NCBI RefSeq assembly: GCF_026413145.1
Contig: NZ_JAOVYZ010000002.1
Coordinates: 1 to 64,000 of the forward strand
Reading direction: 5' to 3'
DNA length: 64,000 bases
From: Limosilactobacillus kribbianus
GTDB taxonomy: Bacteria; Bacillota; Bacilli; Lactobacillales; Lactobacillaceae
Shown: positions 16,124-24,945 of the stretch, one piece after another
Layout: every line of letters starts with the position of its first letter
Position numbering within the stretch: the first letter of the stretch is position 1
Program-made: the position numbers and the translations under genes
The notes under the pieces: generated by a model
What the model saw: the letters and a program-made list of their open reading frames with translations, nothing else
What the model was told of the DNA's origin: nothing
Database searches by the model: none

Positions 16124-17493
16124 CGCCCATTTCGTTCCCGCCGGTGTTGGCGTTGACGGGCCCGCTTGGCCTTGCGGATCTTGTGCCGCACTTCCAGACG
16201 ACGTTTTTGCTGTTCGTCCTCCTTGATGGCCCGTTTAATCCGCTTCTTGTAGCCCGGCTTGACCGTCTTCTTGGTCTTCTTAACAAAGCCCTTCATCGTT
16301 GGGTCCAGGGCCTCCTGCTTGCGCCGATAATTTTGCCGCCGGTTCCGGTCGTGAGTGGTCACCAGCCGACCGTGTTTTAGTTCCTTCGGGATGAACTTGA
16401 TCCCCCGCTCCTCCAGTTTAGCGATCAATTCGTCCTCGGCTGGCGCGTACAGGGTAATCGCGGTTCCCGACATCCCGTTGCGTCCGGTCCGGCCAACCCG
16501 GTGCACGAAGTATTCCAGGTCGGTCGGGATATCGTCGTTGATGACCAGGGAAACGCCGTCGATGTCGATTCCCCGGGCGGCCAGGTCGGTGGCCACGACG
16601 TACTGGTACTCCAGGTTGCGGATCTGGCGCATCGTGCGCTTGCGCTGCCGGGCTTCCAAGCCCCCGTGAATCATGGCGACCTTTAACCCCTGTTTCTCCA
16701 GGTAGTGGGTCAGTTCTTCCACCCGCTCCTTGGTGTTAGCAAAGACCAGCGCTAGATAGGGTTCCCCCATCGTCAGCAGGCGGTAGATCAGTTGATTCTT
16801 GTCCTGACCCTTGGTCGACAGCAGCCAGTTCTCCACGTCTGGATTGATGACCGCCTGGGTCGGGATCTCTTCGACTAACGGATTAGCCATGTACTTCTTC
16901 AAAAACGGCCGCAGCTTTTGCGGAATGGTGGCCGAGAAGACCATCATCTGCAAATCGTCGGGGAAGTTGCTGGCAATTTGATCAACCGGGGCCAAGAAGC
17001 CCATGTCGAGGGTCATGTCGGCCTCATCAACCACAAACATCGTCGCGGTATGGATGTCCAGTGCCTGGCTCTTGACCAGGTCCAAAACCCGGCCCGGCGT
17101 CCCGATCACTAGTTGGGGCTGCTTGCGGGCCAGTTGGTCGACCTGGTGCTGCTTGTCCGTCCCGCCGACGTAGTTATGAATGGTCAAGGGCGTGGGGGCA
17201 AACTTGTTCAACTGCTTAGCGGCCGCGTAGATCTGGTAGGCCAGCTCCCGGCTCGGGGTGGTGATGACCGCCTGAACGCTCTGGTTCTCCGGGTCGATCT
17301 TGGCAAAGATCGGCAACAAGAAGGCGTGGGTCTTCCCGCTCCCGGTGGCGGATTGGCCAACCACGCTCTGCCCGTTTAGGATATCCGGGATCACCCGTTC
17401 CTGAATGGCCGTTGGTTGATGGAAGTTAATCGCCTGGACCGCCTTGATCAGGTACGGTGGCAGCTTAAAGTCCTGAAACGTTTTTTTACTCAT
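16120..17493 (-). CDS. DEAD-box ATP-dependent RNA helicase (CshB-like)
   Basis: The 457-residue protein has motif Q (QPTAIQERVIP), motif I SATGSGKTHAF, motif II VVDEADMTLDMGF, motif III FSATIP, and motifs V-VI TDLAARGIDIDG and HRVGRTGR. The last 90 residues are very basic (KKTKKTVKPGYKKRIKRAIK), as in CshB-type helicases that bind structured RNA. The likely roles are ribosome assembly and cold adaptation. It follows nrnA after 16 bases, and its end overlaps the alaS promoter. Confidence 0.93.
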   Translation of the reverse strand: MSKKTFQDFKLPPYLIKAVQAINFHQPTAIQERVIPDILNGQSVVGQSATGSGKTHAFLLPIFAKIDPENQSVQAVITTPSRELAYQIYAAAKQLNKFAPTPLTIHNYVGGTDKQHQVDQLARKQPQLVIGTPGRVLDLVKSQALDIHTATMFVVDEADMTLDMGFLAPVDQIASNFPDDLQMMVFSATIPQKLRPFLKKYMANPLVEEIPTQAVINPDVENWLLSTKGQDKNQLIYRLLTMGEPYLALVFANTKERVEELTHYLEKQGLKVAMIHGGLEARQRKRTMRQIRNLEYQYVVATDLAARGIDIDGVSLVINDDIPTDLEYFVHRVGRTGRNGMSGTAITLYAPAEDELIAKLEERGIKFIPKELKHGRLVTTHDRNRRQNYRRKQEALDPTMKGFVKKTKKTVKPGYKKRIKRAIKEDEQQKRRLEVRHKIRKAKRARQRQHRRERNGR

Positions 17494-17509
17494 TGCATTT
17501 TCCTTTCAC

Positions 17510-18466
17510 TTAGTCCTGGGCATCGGCCGTCGTTAATTGGTCAAGCTCAGCAACGACCTGCTTGATCTCGTCCTGGTCCTTTGCCTTGGCGCCGCTGGCC
17601 AGTTCATGGCCACCGCCATCGTGGTGCTTAGCCAGTTCGTTGATTGCCGGGCCCTTGGAACGCAGGCGGATCCGGTAGTGACCGTCCTCTTGTTCCACAA
17701 AGATTGCCCAGGCCTTGACGTCTTTGATCCGCCCCGGCAGCGAAACCACCGCCGAAGTCCCCGCCTCGGTCAGGCCAAACTTCTTCAGCAAATCGTTAGT
17801 CAAAACGACGTAAGCGGCCCCGTGATCGAGGATCGTCAGGTGCTCATAAACGTAGGCCGACAGTCGAGCCAGCGGCAGGGTAATTTCGTTTTCCCGCCGA
17901 CTAATGGCCGCGGCATCAGCACCGGCAGCCATCAACGCACCGGCCACAAGCAGTGTCCGCGGTGAGGTTGCCGGATAGAGGAAGCGTCCGGTATCACCGA
18001 TGATCCCGGCGTAGAGGGCACTGGCCGCCTCCTTTGGCAGAGTCAGTTCCTTTGCGAAGCGCTGGTAGAAGTCGTAAATCATCTCGGAACAACTGGAGGC
18101 TTCCGGTAGAACCCACATCAAGTCACCGAACGGTTCGTCGTTCGGGTGGTGGTCGATCTTGATCAACTCATCTCCGTTATTAAAACGCCGGTCGTCAATC
18201 CGCGGCGCATTGGCCGTGTCGGTGACGATTACCAGGGCATCGTCAAAAGTTTGGTTGTCAATTTCATCCATCGTGCCGATCCAATCAAAGCCTGGAATGT
18301 GCTTGCCGACCACGTAGATCTGCTTGTACGGGAAGGACGCCTTGAGGATTTCGGCCAAACCGACCTGGGAGCCAATGGCATCCGGATCGGGGCGCTGGTG
18401 ACGGTGAATGATGATCTTATTGTATTTTTTAATCTGTTGGAAAATTGCTGCTAATTGATCAGCCAT
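17510..18466 (-). CDS. nrnA: DHH/DHHA1 phosphoesterase, NrnA-type oligoribonuclease and pAp phosphatase
   Basis: The 318-residue protein has the metal-binding motifs RHQRPDPDAIGS, VTDTANAPR, IDHHPNDEPFG and GIIGDTGRF. The DHHA1 glycine motif HDGGGHELASGA is at the C-terminus. NrnA degrades very short RNAs and converts pAp to AMP. The upstream region carries a GGGGCT ribosome-binding site. It is cotranscribed with the helicase gene, suggesting a shared role in RNA turnover. Confidence 0.93.
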   Translation of the reverse strand: MADQLAAIFQQIKKYNKIIIHRHQRPDPDAIGSQVGLAEILKASFPYKQIYVVGKHIPGFDWIGTMDEIDNQTFDDALVIVTDTANAPRIDDRRFNNGDELIKIDHHPNDEPFGDLMWVLPEASSCSEMIYDFYQRFAKELTLPKEAASALYAGIIGDTGRFLYPATSPRTLLVAGALMAAGADAAAISRRENEITLPLARLSAYVYEHLTILDHGAAYVVLTNDLLKKFGLTEAGTSAVVSLPGRIKDVKAWAIFVEQEDGHYRIRLRSKGPAINELAKHHDGGGHELASGAKAKDQDEIKQVVAELDQLTTADAQD

Positions 18467-18527
18467 GGTACTAGCCCCTTACTTAAAAAATATTCTAACA
18501 ATTCAGTATACCAGCAAAGTTTAAACT

Positions 18528-18562
18528 AAAAAAGTCACGCGCTAGTTTGCGCATGACTTTTA
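18528..18562 (-). terminator. gnd terminator
   Basis: AAAGTCA (18531-18537) pairs with TGACTTT (18554-18560). An internal CGCGC/GCGC pairing and a T-run on the minus strand complete it, 13 bases after the gnd stop. Confidence 0.8.
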
Positions 18563-18574
18563 ATTAATTTTGGA

Positions 18575-19483
18575 TTACTTCTTAGCAGCGTCCATTGCGT
18601 GGCCACCAAAGCCGTTCCGCAGTGCGGAAACAACCTTACCATCGAAGGAATCATCCTGCATTGAACGGAACCGTTGACTCAGGGCTTCGTAGATAACCGG
18701 AGTAGGAACTTGCTTGTCCATTGCATCCATCAAAGTCCAGTGAGCTTCACCAGAACTGTGCATCCGGCCGGCGATCTTGTCCAGGTGTGGGTCCTTTTCA
18801 AAGGCTTCTTGAGCCAGTTCCATCAGCCATGAACGGATAACAGAACCGTGGTTCCACATCTTGGCAACGGCAGCGTTGTCATAGTCAAAGTCAGAAGCTT
18901 CCAGAACTTCGAAACCTTCACCCATGGCTTCCATCATCCCGTATTCGATGGCGTTGTGAACCATCTTCAGGTAGTGACCGGAACCAGCCTTACCAGTGTA
19001 AAGGTAGCCATCCTTTTGAGCAATGCCGTCAAACAGTGGGGCAATCCGTTCGTTGAAGACGTCTTCTTCGTCCCCACCGATCATGAAGTTACCGTCCTTG
19101 AGGGCACCCTTCCAACCACCGGAGGAACCGCAGTCGAAGTAGTGAATACCCTTTTCGGTGAACATGCGGTTGTGACGCATGGAGTCCTTCCAGAAAGTGT
19201 TCCCACCATCGATAACAGTGTCGTCAGAGTCCAGCAGTTCTGCCAGTTGATCCATCGTGGCATCAGTTGGCTTGCCGGCTGGTACCATGACCCAAACAGT
19301 CCGGGATGGGTTAAGCTTCTTAACCATTTCTTCCAGGCTGTATGCAGCTTCAGCACCGTAAGAAGCAGCTTCATCAACCAGCTTCTTGTCAAGGTCAAAG
19401 GCTACGACTTGGTTGTCGTTACGCAACATGTTTTGGCAAAGGTGGATACCCATCTTACCTAAACCAATCAATCCGATTTGCAT
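18575..19483 (-). CDS. gnd: 6-phosphogluconate dehydrogenase, short NAD-type
   Basis: The 302-residue protein is the short (YqeC/GntZ) form. It has the Rossmann start IGLIGLGKMGIHLCQNML, then VIDGGNTFWKDS, CGSSGGWKGAL and the catalytic GHYLKMVHNAIEYGMMEAMG. It oxidises 6-phosphogluconate to ribulose-5-phosphate and CO2, a step of the heterofermentative phosphoketolase route. The ATG at 19483 follows CAGGAGGG. An in-frame upstream extension of 25 codons runs through a structured leader and is rejected. Confidence 0.95.
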   Translation of the reverse strand: MQIGLIGLGKMGIHLCQNMLRNDNQVVAFDLDKKLVDEAASYGAEAAYSLEEMVKKLNPSRTVWVMVPAGKPTDATMDQLAELLDSDDTVIDGGNTFWKDSMRHNRMFTEKGIHYFDCGSSGGWKGALKDGNFMIGGDEEDVFNERIAPLFDGIAQKDGYLYTGKAGSGHYLKMVHNAIEYGMMEAMGEGFEVLEASDFDYDNAAVAKMWNHGSVIRSWLMELAQEAFEKDPHLDKIAGRMHSSGEAHWTLMDAMDKQVPTPVIYEALSQRFRSMQDDSFDGKVVSALRNGFGGHAMDAAKK

Positions 19484-19633
19484 TAGATTTTTCCCTCCTG
19501 TATTTACGTCTCGTCGGGCAATGCGACCCAAACGAGGAGTAAGACGCCTAAACGTCATGTTTGATTAGCTTGTGAAAACAAGCTTTAATCAAACGTCCGA
19601 TAAAAGTTTCCCACGTTTTGAAAGATTAGTCAA
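19484..19633 (-). promoter_or_regulatory. Structured 150-bp leader upstream of gnd
   Basis: Three hairpins stand in a row. GTTTGATTAGCTTGT (19559-19573) pairs with 19578-19594, with a two-base bulge. GACG/CGTC pair at 19543-19556, and CTCGT/ACGAG at 19510-19536. None is followed by a T-run on the minus strand, so they are not ordinary terminators. This may be a regulatory leader or an RNA-processing site. No clear promoter is visible. Confidence 0.45.
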
Positions 19634-20125
19634 TTACTTTTCTTGATTATCTTCCGGGGCTGCTGAATCGGCCTTTTGATCATCAGCGTCTTTTTCTGGA
19701 GCAGGAGCGGCTGCTTCCTTCTTGGCTTCGTCGTCTTGCTTGGTTTCATCACCCTGCTTTTCTTCAGTAGTTTCAGCTGATTGCTGAGCACTTTGATCAG
19801 CAGTTTGTGGCTTAACGACCCGGGCAATTGCAACCATGTCAAAGGTCAGGTAAATACCTTCGCAGTCCAGCGTAACGGTCCGGTCCTGCTTGTTGATGGA
19901 GTCAATCTTCCCGTGCAGGCGACCAATCGTAACAACTTCGTCACCCTTGTGCAAACCGTTCATCATGTCCTGGTGCTGCTTACGTTGCTTTTGTTGTGGC
20001 CGGATCATGAAGAAGTACATCAGAGCAATCATCAACAGGATTAAGATGATGCCTGAGTAACTGCTGGCCCCGGCACTAGAGGCACCTAAAATTCCAAAAG
20101 TTAAACTATTCACAGTAATATCCAT
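19634..20125 (-). CDS. yajC: YajC, accessory subunit of Sec translocase
   Basis: The protein is 163 residues from the ATG at 20125. A GTG at 20113 (159 residues) is equally plausible because the GAAGGG ribosome-binding site abuts the ATG. One membrane helix (IILILLMIALMYFFMIRP) is followed by the YajC signature QQKQRKQHQDMMNGLHKGDE and VTIGRLHGKI. The tail of about 60 residues is very rich in Glu, Asp, Gln and Ala, longer than in most relatives. It is the last gene of the mutS-mutL-ruvAB cluster. Confidence 0.9.
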   Translation of the reverse strand: MDITVNSLTFGILGASSAGASSYSGIILILLMIALMYFFMIRPQQKQRKQHQDMMNGLHKGDEVVTIGRLHGKIDSINKQDRTVTLDCEGIYLTFDMVAIARVVKPQTADQSAQQSAETTEEKQGDETKQDDEAKKEAAAPAPEKDADDQKADSAAPEDNQEK

Positions 20126-20174
20126 CCCTTCAAAAATGTTCAACAATAACTGTAACAAAAATCGTTATAAAAAG

Positions 20175-21266
20175 CTACATCTCCGCCGGATCCAGGTTAA
20201 ATTCTGCCAGGCAGTCAGCCACACTATTGGCAGCAATGGCCGCCCGTAGTTTGGCTAGGGCCTGGTTGACCGTAAAGAGATTGTGCAAAAGTAAATAACG
20301 TTCCCCCAGCGGCTGGCGGCGGACCAGGAGCCGGTGGATCCAGGCGCGGGAAATTCCCGCCTGGCAGACCGGACAACTGCATCCTGGAACCAGGACCCGT
20401 TGATCCAGCGCCATGTGATCCCGATCCAGGTGCAATCGCCGGGCCCCCACCAGGGCATTCCCCATGCTGGCTTCTCGGCCGGCCAGGTCACTGTCGATCA
20501 GGTCAACCCCATTGCTGGCCAGGAGCAGGAGCTGCCGGAGATCACCACTGGTCGGCAGGTAACGTAGCTTAAGTGCCGGCAGCATGGTAATAACTTCCTT
20601 GACCAGTCGGACTTGTTCTTCGGTCGGCACCGCAGCATCCACGCCGGCGATGCTGTAACCGGCTGCACTGGCAGGCACGGCATTTACGTTGGCCCGGCGC
20701 GCCCGCTTCAGTCCCCCGCCGACGACTGTTGCCAGACAATTTTCTGGCAGCGGTTCGCTTTGGAGCCAGGCGGCAGTCTGTTCCACCGCCGCATTCAAGT
20801 CGTCCACCGGAGCATAATAGTCCGCCATCCGGGCAAAGCTTTGCCGTAAATCTGCCCCAAGTGCCTGCTGGACAGCTAGTGCATCTGCTGGGGTATAGAA
20901 ATGCATTGCCCCCGTTTGCGGATCATGGAAATTGACTCCAGCCGGCTTGCGGCCCCGGGGCTTGGCCCAGGCGTAGGCTTGCTCGGCCCCCGAGTCGGTG
21001 ATGATCAGGCCATCCCAGTGCGTTAGCGTGTGCAGGTCCGGCAATTCGGTCAGGTGGTCCTTAAACTGCCGCCAGGAATCCAGGACGTCACATTTGATAA
21101 GCTGGGTCCCACATTGGTGCAGCTCCGTGGATGTCAGGGTGGTGGTGGCACTCCCCGTTTGTACGATGGCCGGGGTCAGTGCCTGACGGCTATTAACCGT
21201 CAAATTACCAGTCCGGGCTGCACCGCTTTTTTGGTACTGGACTTGAAAATTAATCTGTGCTGTCAT
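20175..21266 (-). CDS. Highly divergent Tgt-like (queuine tRNA-ribosyltransferase family) protein
   Basis: The 363 residues fit Tgt length. Landmarks are only partly kept. LIITDSGAEQAY replaces the usual TDSGGFQVFS. GVDLIDSDL keeps an aspartate where the nucleophile lies. The zinc site CSCPVCQAGISRAWIHRL plus a later His-Asn (LLHNLF) is intact. The segments that normally read FGIIQGS, GGLAVGE and FDECTPYP are lost (VVGGG, AGVDAAV, FARMADYY). A normal Tgt swaps guanine 34 for preQ1 or queuine. This one lacks base-recognition residues, so it is either decaying or has changed substrate. It occupies the usual tgt slot between ruvB and yajC, but queA is missing. Confidence 0.7.
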   Translation of the reverse strand: MTAQINFQVQYQKSGAARTGNLTVNSRQALTPAIVQTGSATTTLTSTELHQCGTQLIKCDVLDSWRQFKDHLTELPDLHTLTHWDGLIITDSGAEQAYAWAKPRGRKPAGVNFHDPQTGAMHFYTPADALAVQQALGADLRQSFARMADYYAPVDDLNAAVEQTAAWLQSEPLPENCLATVVGGGLKRARRANVNAVPASAAGYSIAGVDAAVPTEEQVRLVKEVITMLPALKLRYLPTSGDLRQLLLLASNGVDLIDSDLAGREASMGNALVGARRLHLDRDHMALDQRVLVPGCSCPVCQAGISRAWIHRLLVRRQPLGERYLLLHNLFTVNQALAKLRAAIAANSVADCLAEFNLDPAEM

Positions 21267-21273
21267 TTTAACC

Positions 21274-22290
21274 TCATTTCCCGGTCGAGTACTCGATTCC
21301 CAGGTGCTGGTAGGCCGCCGGGGTCACCAAACGGCCCCGGGGCGTCCGGCTGATAAAGCCGATCTGCAGCAGGTAGGGTTCGTACATTTCTTCGATCGTG
21401 TTGGTTTCTTCACCGATGTTAGCGGCGATCGTCTTCAAACCGACCGGGCCACCATTATAGAACTTAATCATCGTCAGCAACATCTTGCGGTCGATTTCGT
21501 CGAGTCCCCGGTTATCCACCTGAAGGAGGTCCAGGGCGCGTTTGACGGTCGCCGAATCGATGCTGGGTTTGCCGGCAACCTGGGCAAAGTCGCGAACCCG
21601 CTTCAGCAGCCGGTTAGCAATCCGCGGCGTTCCCCGCGACCGTAGTGCCAATTCGTGGGCTCCCTCGTCCTCAATCTTAGTGTTAAAGATCTTGGCCGAG
21701 CGGAAGATAATCTGCGTCAGCTCTTCCTGGTTGTAGTAGTTCATATGCTCCACGATCCCAAACCGGTCCCGCAGCGGTGCCGAGAGCATTCCCGCCCGCG
21801 TCGTCGCGCCAATTAAGGTGAAGGGCGGCAACGGGAAGTGGACCGGATGGGCGGTCGGCCCCTCGCCGACCACAATATCGATATAGTAGTCTTCCATTGC
21901 CGAATAGAGCATTTCCTCGACCACCTTTGGCAGGCGGTGAATCTCGTCGATGAATAGCACGTCGCCGGGCTTGAGTTCATTCAACAATGCCACCAGGTCC
22001 CCCGGCTTTTCGATCGCCGGCCCGCTGGTGGTCTTGATGTTGACGGCCATCTCATGGGCAATCACCATCGCCAGGGTCGTCTTCCCCAGTCCCGGTGGCC
22101 CATAGAGCAGGACGTGGTCAAGCGCCTCTTCCCGGGCCTGGGCCGCCTGGATGTAGACATTTAATTCGTGCTTGATCTTCGCCTGGCCAATGTAGTCAGC
22201 CAAGCGCTGGGGACGCAGGGTAAGTTCCAATTGCTCCTCTTCCTGGTTTTGCGATTGATCAGACATGATTCCATGGTCTTGGTCAGCCAT
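21274..22290 (-). CDS. ruvB: Holliday junction branch-migration helicase RuvB
   Basis: The 338-residue AAA+ motor has Walker [19 protein letters not shown], Walker [17 protein letters not shown], sensor [20 protein letters not shown] and the winged-helix C-domain with [18 protein letters not shown]. It works with RuvA, whose gene lies 14 bases upstream. Downstream, only seven bases separate it from the tgt-like gene. Confidence 0.98.
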   Translation of the reverse strand: MADQDHGIMSDQSQNQEEEQLELTLRPQRLADYIGQAKIKHELNVYIQAAQAREEALDHVLLYGPPGLGKTTLAMVIAHEMAVNIKTTSGPAIEKPGDLVALLNELKPGDVLFIDEIHRLPKVVEEMLYSAMEDYYIDIVVGEGPTAHPVHFPLPPFTLIGATTRAGMLSAPLRDRFGIVEHMNYYNQEELTQIIFRSAKIFNTKIEDEGAHELALRSRGTPRIANRLLKRVRDFAQVAGKPSIDSATVKRALDLLQVDNRGLDEIDRKMLLTMIKFYNGGPVGLKTIAANIGEETNTIEEMYEPYLLQIGFISRTPRGRLVTPAAYQHLGIEYSTGK

Positions 22291-22304
22291 CTAATCCCTC
22301 CTCA

Positions 22305-22901
22305 CTAATTAATCAGTCGTAGTGCTAGCCGCAGGTACTCATCGGTGGTCGTGGCTTCAGCTTCAAGCAGCTCCTTTTTGATCTTCTTGATCTCCCGTTC
22401 CCGATAACCCAGGGCGCTCAGGGCCGCCAGGGCATCGTCTAAGGCCGGGTTGGCCGTCGCAGTTGCCGACTGGTCTGCTGTCAACAGGCTGCCCGTTGCC
22501 TGGTCCGCAATCTTGTCCTTGAGATCCAGCACAATCTGGGAAGCTGTCTTCTTGCCGATTCCTGGGAACTTGGTCAGGTAGCCAACATTGTTATTGGCAA
22601 TGGCGTCAATCAAGCCCTGGTGGTCCGGGTTGGCCAGGATTGCCAGGGCGCTCTTGGGACCAATCCCAGAAACGTTGATCAGCTGCAAGAAGAGCCGCTT
22701 TTCCGCTTGATCGACGAAGCCAAAGAGCGTGATCGAATCGTCGCGCACGGCCTGGTAGACATAGATGCGGACCCGTTGCGTTTCGTCCACCTGGTAGCGG
22801 TACGGGTTGGCCACCAGCAGCTGGTAGCCGACGCCGCCCGCCTCCACGACAACGTACTGGGGCGTCACAATGGTAACGAGCCCCGTGATGTATTCATACA
22901 C
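22305..22901 (-). CDS. ruvA: Holliday junction DNA-binding protein RuvA
   Basis: The 198-residue protein begins [20 protein letters not shown] (OB fold). It carries two helix-hairpin-helix motifs ([16 protein letters not shown] and [19 protein letters not shown]) and the C-terminal domain that contacts RuvB. It sits in mutS-mutL-ruvA-ruvB, the standard lactobacillar order. Confidence 0.98.
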   Translation of the reverse strand: MYEYITGLVTIVTPQYVVVEAGGVGYQLLVANPYRYQVDETQRVRIYVYQAVRDDSITLFGFVDQAEKRLFLQLINVSGIGPKSALAILANPDHQGLIDAIANNNVGYLTKFPGIGKKTASQIVLDLKDKIADQATGSLLTADQSATATANPALDDALAALSALGYREREIKKIKKELLEAEATTTDEYLRLALRLIN

Positions 22902-22919
22902 AGTTCATCCCTACTTTTC

Positions 22920-24935
22920 TTAAAATTCGTGATCATCAAATTCATCGGCGAACGGGACGTGGCTGTCCTGGATTCGCTTAAACATCTTTTCGAGGTCTTG
23001 GTCATTGAAATGGACCGTAACCGGCCGGCCGTGCGGACAGTTGAAGGGGTTCTCACACAAAGACAGCCGGTGTAAGAGGGCCCGGGCTTCTCGTGAGTCG
23101 AGGTGGTGGTTGGCCTTGATGGCCCGTTTGCAACTCATCATGATGGCAGTCTTCATCCGGAAGTCGCGAACGCTAATCTTACCGTCTTTGATCAGCCACT
23201 CGATCATCTCTTTGGCCGTGTCCTCCTCTTGGCCCTCCTTAAACCAGGTTGGGTGAGAGCGGAGAATAAAGCTGTTTTGCCCGAAGGCCTCCAAGTTTAG
23301 CCCGACGCTTGCCAGGGTGTCCAGGTGGGCATTGATCGTCATCGCGTCAACCGTGGAGTAGTTTAGCACCAACGGTACCAAGAAGGCCTGCTGGTCCGGA
23401 CTGACCTGACCGATCTCCTTGCGGAAGCGCTCATAGTTGATTCGTTCCTGGGCAGCATGCTGGTCGACGATGTAGAGGCCATCCCCAGCCTGGGCAAGCA
23501 AGAAGGTTCCCTGCAGCTGGCCAATGTATTGAAGGTCCGGAAAGCGCTTCTGCTGCTGATCGGACTTGTCGTGCACGTCGAGCTCCAAATTTTTGCTTGA
23601 GCGGGTCGCTGAATGCGCCGGAATCGTTTCAGCTGACGTCGGGGTGCCAAACGGTCCCACAGCACCCTCGTTTTGGTAACGCTGATCAAAGGCCTGCATT
23701 GTCGGGCTTGCCAGTTCAGCGGCCCGGTGAATAATCACCGGAGCAAGCAGCTCGCTGTCGCTTCCCTCCGCGCTCGCTGGCCCTGCCACAGTTTCACTAG
23801 CCGGAGCTTGACTGGCGGGCGCCTCTTCATTGGGATCGGCGGGGCTGACCTGGTAGGTTTGCGCCGCCTCTTTTAAACGCTGGTCGAGTTTGGCAACGTC
23901 AGCCGCGCTGGGCCCGAAGCCGGTCGGGTTAACATCTGGAATCAGATTTTCAGTCGCAATCCGCCGCCGAATTGTCGCAGCGATCAGCTTGGTCAGCTGA
24001 TCTTCCTTGCTCAAACGAACCTCGCGCTTGGCCGGATGAACATTAACGTCGACCAGGACCGGATCGAGATCGATATTGACGACCGCGATCGGGTAACGCC
24101 CCACCATCAGCTTGGACTCATAGCCCTGGATGATGGCCTTGGTTAGTTCAAAATTGCGAATATAACGATGGTTAATCGTGATCGTGATGTACTGGCGCGA
24201 GGCCCGGGTCAATTCCGGCAGTGAAACAAAGCCGCTGACCTGAAAATCATCATCCTGGCCATGGATCTCCAGCATCTTGCGACCGGCCGCAATTCCGTAA
24301 ATCGCAGCTACCACCTGCTGGAGATTGCCGTTGCCGGCAGAGCGAAAGATCTCCTTGCCATTGTGGGTGAAGCTAAAAGCAACGGCCGGGTTGGCCAGGG
24401 CCAGGCGGTTAATAATATCGGTGATCCGGGTCAGCTCGGTATGGGGTGACTTCAGGTATTTCAGCCGAGCTGGCGTGTTGAAGAAGAGGTCGCGCACCTG
24501 GACATCCGTTCCCTGGCGGGCGGCCGCCGGTTTCTTTTCTACCACCTGCCCACCGCGGAGATGGATCTGGGTGCCAGCTAGTTGATCACGTTGGGCGGTA
24601 ATCATCAAGACGTCCGCTACCGAGGCGATACTGGGCAGGGCTTCACCACGAAAACCCATCGTCTGCACGCGAAAGAGATCCCGGCGGTTGGCAATCTTGC
24701 TGGTGGCGTGGCGCTGAAAGGCCAGTTCCACGTCGTCTTGTTCAATCCCATCCCCGTCGTCGATCACCCGGATGCTGTCCAGGCCGGCGTTTTCAACGAT
24801 CACGTCGATCCGGTGACTATGAGCATCCAGTGAGTTTTCAACCAGTTCCTTGACGATCGAGGCGGGCCGTTCAATCACCTCCCCGGCCGCAATCTGATCG
24901 GCTAAGACCGTATCTAGTTCATGAATCTTTCCCAC
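22920..24935 (-). CDS. mutL: DNA mismatch repair protein MutL with endonuclease motifs
   Basis: The 671-residue protein begins with a GHKL ATPase (ERPASIVKELVENSLDAH, DDGDGI, TMGFRGEALPSI). After a variable linker of about 120 residues, the C-terminal domain holds the latent endonuclease motifs DQHAAQERINYE, SCKRAIKA and NCPHGRPV. This fits a methyl-independent, nicking MutL as in other Gram-positives. The start codon is GTG. It follows mutS after 10 bases. Confidence 0.97.
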   Translation of the reverse strand: MGKIHELDTVLADQIAAGEVIERPASIVKELVENSLDAHSHRIDVIVENAGLDSIRVIDDGDGIEQDDVELAFQRHATSKIANRRDLFRVQTMGFRGEALPSIASVADVLMITAQRDQLAGTQIHLRGGQVVEKKPAAARQGTDVQVRDLFFNTPARLKYLKSPHTELTRITDIINRLALANPAVAFSFTHNGKEIFRSAGNGNLQQVVAAIYGIAAGRKMLEIHGQDDDFQVSGFVSLPELTRASRQYITITINHRYIRNFELTKAIIQGYESKLMVGRYPIAVVNIDLDPVLVDVNVHPAKREVRLSKEDQLTKLIAATIRRRIATENLIPDVNPTGFGPSAADVAKLDQRLKEAAQTYQVSPADPNEEAPASQAPASETVAGPASAEGSDSELLAPVIIHRAAELASPTMQAFDQRYQNEGAVGPFGTPTSAETIPAHSATRSSKNLELDVHDKSDQQQKRFPDLQYIGQLQGTFLLAQAGDGLYIVDQHAAQERINYERFRKEIGQVSPDQQAFLVPLVLNYSTVDAMTINAHLDTLASVGLNLEAFGQNSFILRSHPTWFKEGQEEDTAKEMIEWLIKDGKISVRDFRMKTAIMMSCKRAIKANHHLDSREARALLHRLSLCENPFNCPHGRPVTVHFNDQDLEKMFKRIQDSHVPFADEFDDHEF

Positions 24936-24945
24936 ACGTATCGCC

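Noticed and set aside
19507-19558. N-terminal extension of Gnd through the leader
   Set aside because: The added residues are not Gnd-like, and the strong CAGGAGGG sits in front of the ATG at 19483.
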